The notes beneath the pieces were generated by a model. It had not been told where the DNA came from. It did no database searches and saw only the letters and a program-made list of their open reading frames with translations. This document shows, one piece after another, positions 8,069 through 16,325 of a stretch of DNA of 64,000 bases. Origin of the DNA: Neobacillus sp. Marseille-Q6967 (lineage in GTDB: Bacteria; Bacillota; Bacilli; Bacillales; Cytobacillaceae); contig NZ_OX267715.1 of assembly GCF_946151075.1 (NCBI RefSeq), positions 1,775,881 through 1,839,880 of the forward strand, read 5' to 3'. Position numbers and translations under genes: made by a program. Each line of letters starts with the position of its first letter. Positions within the stretch are counted from its first letter, which is position 1.

Positions 8069-8222
8069 TAAAAACCGTTGTAAGATTTTCGGAGGTTTCT
8101 GAATGTAACAGAAAACCAGAAAATCTTACAACGGTTTGTCTTAAACAGGAACGCTGCTAAGTACCAACAGTTTAGATGAATATAGGTTGATAGATTTAAC
8201 CGATTAACAGGATCGCTGTCTC
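8069..8222 (-). ncRNA. Structured leader RNA of the OFA antiporter: two motif copies plus terminator
   Basis: Minus-strand RNA. A first copy (8198-8222) reads GAGACAGCGAUCCUGUU followed by AAUCGGUU. A second, longer copy (8133-8168) reads GUUGGUACUUAGCAGCGUUC, then CUGUUUAAGACAAACC. Each copy can fold a short stem around a CGNNC pentaloop. The second runs directly into a terminator with perfect 19-base arms (8072-8090 and 8119-8137) and a U-rich tail. CGGUU of the first copy is complementary to AACCG at the start of the terminator's 5' arm, which offers an antiterminator pairing. A closely related single copy precedes fdhF. Confidence 0.65.
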
Positions 8223-8234
8223 GTATTAAATATA

Positions 8235-8277
8235 TAACCATATTTTTAATATATTATCGTTCACATTTTGTTCACAA
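8235..8277 (-). promoter_or_regulatory. Candidate OFA operon promoter with TGTGAAC direct repeats
   Basis: Minus-strand reading shows two TGTGAAC repeats exactly 11 bp apart (8259-8277), followed by an AT-rich stretch with TAATAT/TATATT boxes. One helical turn between repeats suggests binding of a tandem or dimeric regulator; TGTGA half-sites resemble Fnr/Rex-type sites but are direct rather than inverted. The exact -35/-10 assignment is uncertain. Confidence 0.4.
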
Positions 8278-8350
8278 TTATATTTTTTAATATACCATGG
8301 AAGCGAATTCAGTACAACCCTTTTAACCCAAAGGTTTTATTCTTAGCACT

Positions 8351-8397
8351 AAAAAAGGGTTGTCCGCTGTTACTTGAACGGGGACAGACCCTTTTTT
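8351..8397 (-). terminator. Terminator after the aldehyde dehydrogenase operon
   Basis: AAAAAAGGGT and GTCC pair with GGAC and ACCCTTTTTT. The stem has A-rich and T-rich flanks, so it could work in both directions. It separates the stop codon at 8409 from the OFA promoter region. Confidence 0.75.
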
Positions 8398-8408
8398 AAG
8401 TCTATTTT

Positions 8409-9827
8409 TTATAATCCAAGTGAAATATATTTTACTTCTAGGAATTCTTCTATTCCGTAATGGCCGCCTTCACGTCCGAGTCCGCTTTGTTTAAAGCCGC
8501 CGAATGGCACTTGCGGGGTGGATGGCAGGCCATCGTTCAGACCGATGATTCCGTATTCCAGTGCTTCTGTAATACGGATGCCACGTGAAATATTTTCAGT
8601 GAAAACATATGCTGCTAAGCCGTAGATGGAGTCGTTGGCACGCGCAATTGCTTCTTCTTCCGTTTTGAAAGTAGTAACTGGTGCGAGCGGGCCAAAGGTT
8701 TCCTCTGACATGCAGAGCATTTGGTCATTTACATTGGTGATGACAGTCGGTGCAAATAACAGGTCCTTGACTATTTTTCCGCCTGTTTTCACCTTGGCGC
8801 CTTTTTCAACGGCATCCCTAATATGGCGGTTCACTTTTTCGATGGCTGCAACATCAATCAGTGGTCCAATATCAACGCCTTCTTCGAGCCCGTTACCAAC
8901 ACGGAGTTCCTGAACTTTTTCGACAAGCTTGCTGGTAAATGCTTGAGCAATATTTTCATGGACATAAATTCTGTTTGAGCAGACACAAGTCTGGCCTGCA
9001 TTTCTGAATTTTGATATAAGGACACCTTCGACCGCTTTTTCAAGGTTCGCATCATCCATGACGATAACAGGTGCATGTCCGCCGAGTTCAAGTGACACCT
9101 TTTTGACTGTATCGGCAGAGCCCCGCATCAACAGTTTACCGACTTCCGTTGAGCCAGTGAAGGTCAACTTTCTGACACGGGTGTCTTCGAGCCAGGCTTG
9201 GCCGATTTCCTGGGCTTTTCCAGTTACAATATTGAGCACGCCTTTAGGAAGTCCGGCTTTTTCTGCCAATTCAGCAAGCTTGAAAGCAGTAAGTGGAGTC
9301 TGTTCTGCCGGTTTGACAATAGCCGTACAGCCAGCCGCCAATGCAGGCGCCACTTTCCTTGTGATCATAGCTGCAGGAAAATTCCATGGTGTAATCGCAG
9401 CAATGACGCCGACAGGCTGCTTCTGGACAAATAATCTCTTGTTTCTTCCAGTTGCAGGAATTGTTTCACCATAAACTCTCTTCCCTTCCTCTGCATACCA
9501 CGATAAAAAGCCATTTGCATAAGCGATTTCGCCCAGTGCTTCTTTGAAGGGCTTGCCCTGCTCCATTGTCATCGTTCTCGCAAGGTCTTCTTTATATTCA
9601 TCAATCAGCTTATGCCACTTCCAAATGATTTCGGCGCGTTCGTAGGCAGAATAAGAGGACCATTCCTTAAATGCCTCGTAAGCAGCATCTGCTGCCTGTA
9701 TTGCTTCTGCAGTACCGCCGTTTGGAACGGTGGCAATAACTTCTGAAGTGGCTGGGTTTGTTACTTCAAATGTTTCAAGTTCGCTTCCTGTCCATTCGCC
9801 ATTGATAAAGAGTGAGTATTTTTCCAT
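8409..9827 (-). CDS. gabD: NAD(P)-dependent aldehyde dehydrogenase, succinate-semialdehyde dehydrogenase type
   Basis: 472 residues from the ATG at 9827, placed 7 bases after an AGGAGG; the in-frame extension to 9848 lacks a site. It is a class I ALDH close to GabD: Rossmann segment ITPWNFPAAMITRKVAPALAAG, TFTGSTEVGKLLM, the catalytic glutamate in LELGGHAPVIV and the catalytic cysteine in NAGQTCVCSNRIYV. The C-terminal PFGGFKQSGLGREGG is typical of the succinate-semialdehyde branch. It is the last gene of a sigma-54-controlled operon with an alcohol dehydrogenase and a permease. This suggests oxidation of an omega-hydroxy acid such as 4-hydroxybutyrate through succinate semialdehyde; the substrate is an inference. 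Confidence 0.85.
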   Translation of the reverse strand: MEKYSLFINGEWTGSELETFEVTNPATSEVIATVPNGGTAEAIQAADAAYEAFKEWSSYSAYERAEIIWKWHKLIDEYKEDLARTMTMEQGKPFKEALGEIAYANGFLSWYAEEGKRVYGETIPATGRNKRLFVQKQPVGVIAAITPWNFPAAMITRKVAPALAAGCTAIVKPAEQTPLTAFKLAELAEKAGLPKGVLNIVTGKAQEIGQAWLEDTRVRKLTFTGSTEVGKLLMRGSADTVKKVSLELGGHAPVIVMDDANLEKAVEGVLISKFRNAGQTCVCSNRIYVHENIAQAFTSKLVEKVQELRVGNGLEEGVDIGPLIDVAAIEKVNRHIRDAVEKGAKVKTGGKIVKDLLFAPTVITNVNDQMLCMSEETFGPLAPVTTFKTEEEAIARANDSIYGLAAYVFTENISRGIRITEALEYGIIGLNDGLPSTPQVPFGGFKQSGLGREGGHYGIEEFLEVKYISLGL

Positions 9828-9849
9828 TGGTATACCTCCTTCTGACATG

Positions 9850-9873
9850 AAAAAGGGGGAACCCCCTTTTTTC
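9850..9873 (-). terminator. Hairpin between permease and aldehyde dehydrogenase genes
   Basis: A GGGGG/CCCCC stem with a very tight loop and A-rich/T-rich flanks lies between the permease stop and the aldehyde dehydrogenase start. Since the dehydrogenase appears to depend on the upstream promoter, it may act as a partial terminator. Confidence 0.5.
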
Positions 9874-9886
9874 TTTTAAAAAATGA

Positions 9887-11279
9887 TTATGAAACCTGTT
9901 TTAAATCTTTCGGTTCGAGATCCTTTGTGAAGGTTTCGTCGTTTTCACCGGAAAAGAATTGCTTTTTGCCGTAGATTAAAAAGCACAACAGGATGCCAAC
10001 AGCAAATGCCATTGCAGCACCTTTTGTTGCTAGGACTGCGCCGGTGATTCCTGCAATCCCGAGGTCACGCTGGCTGCGTGATTCCAATATACCGATTTTG
10101 ACGCTGACATAGCCCTGAATCAATAGTGTTAAGGCAAGCGCAATGCCAAGAATTGGCTGGACAAGGCTGACAATTGGCAGCAGAATGAGTCCAGTATTTG
10201 TTCCCCAGCGGAAAGAGCCTGATCCGCCGAAAATGGAATTCATTGCTTGTTTGCCTTCTTTAAACCGTTCTGCAATGACAACTTGCATCGCTGACCACAT
10301 AGGCCCGCACATGGTAACATCCGATCCAAGGATACTCATCACTGCATTTCGTCCGCCAAAAATTAAATGAGCTCTATTAGGATTATAATCAATTTTTTTC
10401 ATCTGTACGTACATCACATGCTTCATCAACGATTGCCTTGCTCTGGAGAACATCTCCAAACAGGACTATGTAAGTGGCGAGTACCGTTGGCAGGCCAGCG
10501 ACAAACATCATCAAAGGAGGGAAGCCTATTCCAAAAACCGTATATTCACTCCATAGTGTAGCAAAGTCTGGAGAGCTGAAGCCCCACTCGATTTTTGGCC
10601 ACGGTGCTTCTCCGAAAAATGGTGCAATGATAACCGCTAAAATGATAATAGGGAAAATCCCTAGTTTACCGATCAGCGACCAAAAGCTGTTACGAGTTTT
10701 CAATTCCTGGAAGTGCTTTGAGAAAATTAAATAAAATGCAATTCCAATTGCAATGGATATGGTCCAAGGGAATGTTTCAAAACGTCCGCCAGCCTGGAAA
10801 ACAGAGATAACAGCTGCAAAGCCTGCACCCATGATGATTCCTGATTTTAGCGCAGGCGGAACAAGATTGACGACCTTCTTCGCGAGCCCTGTGACACCCA
10901 ATAAAATGGAAAACAAGCCGAGCGTTAATTGGAAGCTTATTAGTGCATGGACTCGTTCTGGCCCTTCCGCAAATGTAGAAACATAGGCCATAATTAATGG
11001 GATAGCTGGTGTAATCCAGCCAGGAACAACGGGATCCCCCAAAAGATGATGGGTAAGATAAAGTAATCCATTCAGGATTACAACAGCCAGGGCAACTTCA
11101 AATGGCATCCCCAATAGTTCAGTCATTAAAGGGATTGCAGATAAGTCAACAGCACACATCAGCAAACCTTGTACGTAATCAGGCCACTCGAATTTATAAT
11201 GGATAAATGGGAGCCTTAACTTAAAAGGGCCAGTAGGAATATATGGTGATTCCTGTCCATCTTTACGATTCTTCCACAT
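9887..11279 (-). pseudogene. NCS2/SLC23-like permease, interrupted by a frameshift in an A7 tract
   Basis: Two overlapping frames make one permease of about 463 residues with many membrane spans. The N-terminal part (11279 down to about 10393) ends CDVRTDEKN-stop; the C-terminal part resumes in another frame as KIDYNPNRAHLIFGGRNAVMSILGSD. The switch falls in a run of seven A residues on the coding strand (10393-10399). Removing one A restores GAT GAA AAA ATT GAT and a continuous protein. It sits between the alcohol dehydrogenase and the aldehyde dehydrogenase, so it presumably imported the operon's substrate. The frameshift may be a sequencing error, a slippage-prone tract or genuine inactivation. 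Family assignment is by overall look and is moderate. Confidence 0.7.
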
Positions 11280-11299
11280 TTAAATTCTCCTCCCCTGGT

Positions 11300-12451
11300 C
11301 TAATAGGCAGACTGATAGATTTTTTCAATATCGTCGGTTGTTAGGGTTCTGGGATTATTTTTTAACAGTCTAGTAATCTCTGAAGCATCTTCAGCCATTG
11401 AACGAATGTCTTCTTCAGGAACATTAAAGCTGCGCATGCCTTTTGGAATATTAACCATCTCACACAATGTTCTCATCGTTTCCACCGCAAAGTCAGCGGC
11501 CTCCATATCGGAAAGCCCTGCTGTATTTTGTCCAAGCGCTTCCGCTATATCACGAAAGCGTTCGGCACAGGCGATTTTATTCCACTCCATTACATAAGGA
11601 AGCAATAGCGCATTGCTTACACCATGGGCAATATGGTAACGTCCGCCAAGCGGGTAGGCAAGTGCATGGACGGCAGCAACCCCGGCATTTCCGAACGCCA
11701 TTCCTGCCATTAAGCTTGCAGTCGCCATATTCTCCCTGGCCTCAATATGGTTCGGATTTGAGTAAGCCTTCGGAAGATATTTCGCAATCATCTTCATTGC
11801 CCCAATCGCCAACGCATCTGTAATCGGGGAGGCATTAACGGAGATATAAGCTTCAATGGCATGGACAAGGGCATCAATGCCGCTTGCGGCGGTAACAGAT
11901 TTCGGCATCGTCAGGGTCATCTCCGGTGAAACAATGGCTACATCCGGAAGCAGATAATCACTGACTATCCCTTTTTTCAATTGAGCTTCCGTATCCGACA
12001 GAATGGCAATATTGGTTACTTCAGAACCAGTGCCAGCTGTTGTCGGAATCGCAATAATGGGAGCCCCTTTTTGCGGAACAAGGTCTGTGCCGAAAAGTTG
12101 TTCAATCGGGCCATCAAAACCAGCAAAACCGGATACCGCTTTTGCGATATCAATGGCACTGCCGCCGCCCAAAGCAATCAGGCCATCATGGCCGCCAGAT
12201 GTGAAAGCTTCCTTACATTCTTCAACGAGGGAGATTTCCGGTTCAGGTTTAACTCCTGTGTACACTCCGTAGGGAAGCCCTTTCAAAAGAGTGGTTATTT
12301 TTTCAACCACACCGATTTTTTCTAAAATTTCATCTGTTACAATCAGCGGTTTCTTCATATTTAACCGTGCTACTTCTTCAAACAGCTTCTCGGTCGCTCC
12401 GTTACCGGTAATCAGCTTGTTGGCAATTTTAAAAGTTGAAATTAGATTCAT
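11300..12451 (-). CDS. Iron-containing alcohol dehydrogenase
   Basis: 383 residues of the group III metal-dependent alcohol dehydrogenase family. Visible are the NAD-binding GGGSAIDIAK near residue 96, PTTAGTGSEVT near 137, and the metal-ligand region GIDALVHAIEAY (His) with later AAVHALAYPLGGRYHIAHG histidines. Close relatives include 4-hydroxybutyrate, 1,3-propanediol and lactaldehyde dehydrogenases; sequence alone does not separate them. With the downstream succinate-semialdehyde-type dehydrogenase, 4-hydroxybutyrate oxidation is the most coherent reading (inference). It is the first gene after a sigma-54 promoter at 12488-12503 and has an AAGGAG site. Confidence 0.9.
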   Translation of the reverse strand: MNLISTFKIANKLITGNGATEKLFEEVARLNMKKPLIVTDEILEKIGVVEKITTLLKGLPYGVYTGVKPEPEISLVEECKEAFTSGGHDGLIALGGGSAIDIAKAVSGFAGFDGPIEQLFGTDLVPQKGAPIIAIPTTAGTGSEVTNIAILSDTEAQLKKGIVSDYLLPDVAIVSPEMTLTMPKSVTAASGIDALVHAIEAYISVNASPITDALAIGAMKMIAKYLPKAYSNPNHIEARENMATASLMAGMAFGNAGVAAVHALAYPLGGRYHIAHGVSNALLLPYVMEWNKIACAERFRDIAEALGQNTAGLSDMEAADFAVETMRTLCEMVNIPKGMRSFNVPEEDIRSMAEDASEITRLLKNNPRTLTTDDIEKIYQSAY

Positions 12452-12487
12452 CGTACATTCTGCTCCTTTCTTTCATACCAAGAATAT

Positions 12488-12503
12488 TGCAAGAAACGTG
12501 CCA
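12488..12503 (-). promoter_or_regulatory. Sigma-54 (-24/-12) promoter of the alcohol dehydrogenase operon
   Basis: Minus-strand TGGCACGTTTCTTGCA is an exact match to the sigma-54 consensus (TGGCAC-N5-TTGCA). It lies about 37 bases upstream of the gene start and the adjacent upstream gene encodes a sigma-54 activator with an intact GAFTGA loop. Confidence 0.93.
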
Positions 12504-12532
12504 AAATTTAAAAAACATCCAAAAAGCTGAAA

Positions 12533-12546
12533 GGTAAACGTTTTCT
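12533..12546 (-). promoter_or_regulatory. cre-like site between activator sites and sigma-54 promoter
   Basis: GGTAAACGTTTTCT resembles CcpA cre boxes, with the central AACGTT intact. Its place between the putative activator repeats and the -24 element would suit catabolite repression of activator-promoter looping. Sequence match only. Confidence 0.45.
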
Positions 12547-12555
12547 GAAATTCTA

Positions 12556-12576
12556 ATAAGTCACAGATAAGTCACA
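12556..12576 (-). promoter_or_regulatory. Candidate upstream activator sequence (two direct repeats)
   Basis: ATAAGTCACA occurs twice (12556-12565 and 12567-12576), 11 bp apart, about 55-75 bp upstream of the -24 element. This is the position and helical phasing expected for binding of the Fis-type domain of the adjacent activator. Confidence 0.6.
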
Positions 12577-12580
12577 CTTG

Positions 12581-12625
12581 ATTAAAAACCTAATCAACCA
12601 AAAAGGTTTGATTAGGTTTTTAATC
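12581..12625 (-). terminator. Terminator of the sigma-54 activator gene
   Basis: AAAAACCTAATCA...TGATTAGGTTTTT forms a stem of about 16 bp with one bulge and a TTTTT loop. It overlaps the activator's stop codon and ends in TTTTT on the minus strand. Confidence 0.8.
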
Positions 12626-14236
12626 AGATAAATTCCACTTTTTCATTTTTTGGACAATGGTTGCCTGGCTTACTTCCAGCGCTTCAGCAGCCTTCCTTGT
12701 TGTCTTGTGTGTTTTTAATGCCCTTTTAATTAAATCTCTTTCCAGATGCTCGACTGCAGCTTTTAATGGCAAGTCATGAATGGGATTTCCAAATGAGTGA
12801 TTTTCTCTTGCTCGGAACTCCTCCGGTAAATCACGCAAACCTATTTCTTCCTTTACGGTTGTCACTACGATTCTTTCCATTACATTCATCAGCTGACGGA
12901 TGTTTCCGGGCCAGTCATATTCGCATAACATGTCGACGGCCTCGATGGATAGGGCCTTGGCCGTATTATATTTGGAGTTGAACAATTGCAAATAATGTTC
13001 AATCAGCCGAATTAACTCCTTTTTTCTCTCCCGGAGCGGGGGAATGGTGATTGGAACGACACTTAGGCGATAATACAAATCCTCGCGGAAAGTCCCGTCA
13101 GCAACCATTTTTTTTAGGTTTTTGTGGGTTGCGGCAATAAACCGGACATCCACTTCCTTCATTTTTGTTGAGCCGACGGGAATAAACTTTTGTTCATCAA
13201 TCACTTTTAGCAACTTTACTTGAAGCTCCATGGGCAAGTCCCCGATTTCATCGAGGAAAAGTGTTCCCTGGTCGGCAATTTCCAATAAACCCTTTTTCCC
13301 CTTTGCAGATGCGCCGGTAAAGGCACCTGCTTCATAGCCGAACAGCTCTGCTTCAATCAGATTTGGCGGGAAAGCACCGCAGTTTAATTCAATAAAACTG
13401 CGGTGGGAACGGTGGCTGTTTTTATGGATATAGTTGGCGACAAGCGTTTTGCCGACACCGGTTTCCCCAAGCAGCAATACTTTCACATCTGTTTTGGCGA
13501 CATGTATGGCGAGATTATATACCTCCGCTGTTTCTTCGGTTATCACAATGGATTCGAGGTCATGGCCGTTGTGGTTCATGTCCTCGCTCGACTTTCGCAG
13601 CTCCCTGATCTCCTGGAGTTCTTCAATTTCTAGCTTTAAATGGATCAGTTCCGTAATATCGCGGACATTGTTTATAACATATACCACTTCTTTATTCTCA
13701 CCGTATATGGGAGTACCCGAAACAATAACCCTCCTTTTATTATGAAGAGTCTGCATCATGGTAATGGGGCGCTTTTCTTTAATAACCTGTGTCGACACAG
13801 ATTTCGAAATATATCCGGCTTCCACCAGCTCGTCCATATGGAAACCGATTACCTGGCTCGCTTTGATGCCAGTAATCCGTTCATATGCCTTGTTGATTTT
13901 TATTGTGATACCGTTTCCGTCTGCAATATAAATACCATCATATGAGGAATCTATGATTTCCGTGAAAACCTCGCTTGAAATTAGCTTGTTATATTCCGAT
14001 TCCTTGGCTTTGCTGAGTTCAGGTTTAAAGTTTCTGTAGGGAAGTGTGCCCATCAGGTTTTCAATGGAATCATGCACTTTCCCTTTTTGGATTGCTTCAT
14101 TTAAATCATTTAAAGTAAAGACACCAGCTGTTTCTCCGGAATCATTTACCACTTCAAGCATTTCATCTCCAGTAGAAGTGAAGAGATACATAGCCTGCTG
14201 TACGGAATTTGTCGTTTTTAGTTTCAAATTGTTCAC
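12620..14236 (-). CDS. Sigma-54-dependent PAS-domain transcriptional activator
   Basis: 538 residues. Order of parts: a degenerate CBS-like N-terminus (to about residue 65), a PAS sensor (about 95-205; FTEIIDSSYDGIYIADGNG..., RDITELIHLKLEIEELQ), a AAA+ domain (about 235-470) with Walker A GETGVGKT, the sigma-54-contacting GAFTGA loop, Walker B LFLDEIGDLP and the arginine-finger region LRERKKEL, and a C-terminal Fis-type helix-turn-helix (TRKAAEALEVSQATIVQKMKKW). It is the RocR/AcoR style of Bacillus activator, which responds to a small-molecule signal through the N-terminal domains. Its target is almost certainly the -24/-12 promoter about 120 bp downstream that drives the alcohol dehydrogenase operon. 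Confidence 0.93.
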   Translation of the reverse strand: MNNLKLKTTNSVQQAMYLFTSTGDEMLEVVNDSGETAGVFTLNDLNEAIQKGKVHDSIENLMGTLPYRNFKPELSKAKESEYNKLISSEVFTEIIDSSYDGIYIADGNGITIKINKAYERITGIKASQVIGFHMDELVEAGYISKSVSTQVIKEKRPITMMQTLHNKRRVIVSGTPIYGENKEVVYVINNVRDITELIHLKLEIEELQEIRELRKSSEDMNHNGHDLESIVITEETAEVYNLAIHVAKTDVKVLLLGETGVGKTLVANYIHKNSHRSHRSFIELNCGAFPPNLIEAELFGYEAGAFTGASAKGKKGLLEIADQGTLFLDEIGDLPMELQVKLLKVIDEQKFIPVGSTKMKEVDVRFIAATHKNLKKMVADGTFREDLYYRLSVVPITIPPLRERKKELIRLIEHYLQLFNSKYNTAKALSIEAVDMLCEYDWPGNIRQLMNVMERIVVTTVKEEIGLRDLPEEFRARENHSFGNPIHDLPLKAAVEHLERDLIKRALKTHKTTRKAAEALEVSQATIVQKMKKWNLSD

Positions 14237-14430
14237 CAGCTTTTTCGTGATTCTTTTATTTTCTATTGTACAGCAATCCTCTTTAGAGGTCAGTCACAGA
14301 TAACATAGCCTCTCCATAAAGACCATAACGCTATATAACCAAAAAAGAGGTGAAGTAATGATAGAAATCATGATTAACTTCTAGGTACACTACTTGAGCG
14401 CTAGCATTGGGACAAATTTTTATTAGTAGG
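14237..14430 (+). other. Gap between activator gene and nuclease remnant
   Basis: No convincing gene. The only notable item is a plus-strand AGAGGTG site followed 5 bases later by an eight-codon frame (ATG at 14358, MIEIMINF then stop). I found no convincing promoter or terminator here. Confidence 0.3.
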
Positions 14431-14942
14431 TTAAACATCCATTAAATCCCCATTTCGGACATAGTTCCCCCTTTTCCAGATGTTTAGTTTGTTTCTTTTT
14501 GCTAGACTCTCTTTTTCCCTAAATAAATCTAGATATTTATAGGGCGGATTCATTATATATGCTACTCGGGCGCTTTTAGCAATGTTTCTTGAACCGATTT
14601 TCCTTCGACATAAACATAGGCTAATAGCCGTCCATAGGAATCTCTTTTAATTCCCTGTTCAAATTCCAAGGTTAACGTTCCGCTGTTCACCAATTCGTTA
14701 TTCCTATAAAAAGCTTCCTTTGCATAGGGCTGGATACACTTTTCTGGGTTCACAGACTCTGGTGTATCCACTAATAAGTAGCGAACCGTTTCGATTTTTC
14801 CGTTCACAAGTACTTTGATTGTATCTCCATCGATGGTATCTACTAATGTGACCCTCACCTGACCAACTGGAACGACAAACGCGTTGCTCTTACTCATGTT
14901 TTTCTCCTCCGTTTTTTGGATTGACCCTTTCGATTTCATCAA
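14431..14942 (-). pseudogene. Staphylococcal-nuclease-like (thermonuclease) gene, frameshifted
   Basis: The first frame (14942 to 14562) encodes an SNase domain: VTLVDTIDGDTIKVLVNGKIETVRYLLVDTPES, then the arginine-containing GIKRDSYGRLLAYVYVEGKSVQETLLK. The frame then breaks at LLKAPE-stop. The rest of the domain is present in another frame directly downstream: ARVAYIMNPPYKYLDLFREK, then the KRNKLNIW end, with a stop at 14431. A few bases normally coding for the glycine-leucine link between LLK and ARVAY appear missing near 14563-14572. The protein is phosphodiesterase-like, probably secreted or surface-associated in relatives, but I see no clear signal peptide. The translation start is uncertain (the ATG at 14897 after a GGAGAAAAAC stretch is an alternative). 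Confidence 0.72.
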
Positions 14943-15045
14943 GTTGGTCCATCGAATGAGTCATTGCTCTCACCTTTTAAAATAGAAAGAAAAATGGAAG
15001 AACGACAGGTTAGGTTGAGAAATTTTTTGTCTATTTTTTGAGCAT

Positions 15046-15092
15046 AAAAAAAGAAGTTCCATTCAAAATAAAATTGAATGGAACTTCTTTTG
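15046..15092 (-). terminator. Terminator of the Bcr-type exporter gene
   Basis: AAAAGAAGTTCCATTCAATT pairs with its complement across a short loop, giving a long perfect stem with A and T flanks that could work in either direction. Confidence 0.82.
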
Positions 15093-15113
15093 GTCTATGT
15101 TATTAGCAAACTA

Positions 15114-16325
15114 CTATTTTGTAGGCTGTACTGTGACAGAAGCTTTGTGGACTAATCCAAAATAGGATAGAAGAGCCAAAAAGCTTGCAGAAAAGATCAC
15201 GATGCCCATTGGAATGGCTGTATATTCTCCAGCGATTCCCACAAGCGGTGCTGTCAGCGAACCAAGGACAAATGGCAATAATCCAAGTAATGCAGAGGCG
15301 CTTCCCGCAATATGTCCCTGTGATTCCATTGCCAATGAAAAAGATGAAGTCGAAATAATTCCAATCGATGAAACTAAAAAGAAAATCGGAATAGCCACAG
15401 CAAGCAGAGGTGCTTTTACTAGGAGAGCAATTAGTAAAACAATACCCGATAAGTTAGAAATAAATAACCCCAATTTTAAGAAGGTGCTTTCCGAAATGAT
15501 CCCTGTTAAGCGGCCAACGGTTTGACTTCCAATAATCAGTGCAATTCCATTCACTCCAAATAGTAGACTGAATACTTGAGGAGAGACTCCGTATATATTT
15601 TGATATACAAAAGGAATACCAGATACGTAGGCAAAAATACCTGCAATGATAAACCCTTGTGTTAGGGCATATCCGGCAAATTGGCGATCTTTTAATAAAG
15701 AACCAAAATTCTTCACAACTTGATTAACATTACTTGGAACCCGGTTTTCCGTTGGTAATGTTTCTTCCAGTTTCCATGTTACGATTAATACTAATACTAA
15801 TCCTATACAAGCTAAAACAAGAAAAACGCCTGACCAGTTCGTAAACGCAAGGACAAGGCCTCCGGCAATAGGTGCTATGATGGGACCTAGATTCCCAACT
15901 AACATCAATAATGCGAAGAACTTAGTGAGTTCTCTTCCGCTATATACGTCACGAACAACTGCCCTAGAAATAACGATCCCGCCTGCCGCAGCGAAACCCT
16001 GTATAAAACGGCCTCCAATAAACATATAAATATTCGGTGCAAAGGCGCATATGACGGAAGCTAGCAAATACAGGAGAAGAAAAAAGCGCAACGGCTTACG
16101 ACGGCCTTGAACATCGCTCAATGGACCAATAATCAATTGTCCTAATCCTAGTCCTAAAAGGCATGAGGTTAAACTCACTTGTACTAAAGAAGCATTCGTA
16201 TGATATTCTTTTACAATCGTAGGGAAAGACGGCAAATACATATCGATGGTAAAAGGGCCTAATAGTGAAAGGGATCCCAACAGTAAAGCAAGTTGCAATC
16301 GTTTCGTTCCTGTTAACTGATTCAA
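15114..16325 (-). CDS. Bcr/CflA-family MFS multidrug exporter
   Basis: 403 residues from a TTG at 16325 preceded by AAGGTGAG with 6-base spacing; the in-frame ATGs further upstream have no ribosome binding site and the extra residues are not membrane-like. Family marks are LGPFTIDMYLPSFPTI in the first span, GLGQLIIGPLSDVQGRRKPL (the MFS signature between spans 2 and 3) and RAVVRDVYSGRELTKFFALLMLVGNLGPIIAPIAGG. These drug:proton antiporters extrude bicyclomycin, chloramphenicol and similar compounds; the natural substrate is unknown. It stands alone, with its own terminator. Confidence 0.88.
   Translation of the reverse strand: MNQLTGTKRLQLALLLGSLSLLGPFTIDMYLPSFPTIVKEYHTNASLVQVSLTSCLLGLGLGQLIIGPLSDVQGRRKPLRFFLLLYLLASVICAFAPNIYMFIGGRFIQGFAAAGGIVISRAVVRDVYSGRELTKFFALLMLVGNLGPIIAPIAGGLVLAFTNWSGVFLVLACIGLVLVLIVTWKLEETLPTENRVPSNVNQVVKNFGSLLKDRQFAGYALTQGFIIAGIFAYVSGIPFVYQNIYGVSPQVFSLLFGVNGIALIIGSQTVGRLTGIISESTFLKLGLFISNLSGIVLLIALLVKAPLLAVAIPIFFLVSSIGIISTSSFSLAMESQGHIAGSASALLGLLPFVLGSLTAPLVGIAGEYTAIPMGIVIFSASFLALLSYFGLVHKASVTVQPTK

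Noticed and set aside
8041..8241. 66-codon minus-strand frame across the OFA leader
   Set aside because: It is composed of the motif copies and terminator hairpin, lacks a ribosome binding site, and its sequence is explained by RNA structure.
10389..10459. Programmed ribosomal frameshift in the permease
   Set aside because: A shift of +1 would be needed and no typical +1 signal or downstream pseudoknot is seen; an indel in the A tract is simpler.
14343..14384. Eight-codon frame with a good ribosome binding site (MIEIMINF), resembling the start of a type I toxin
   Set aside because: It stops at once, no frame continues a toxin-like hydrophobic segment, and no antitoxin RNA promoter is visible.
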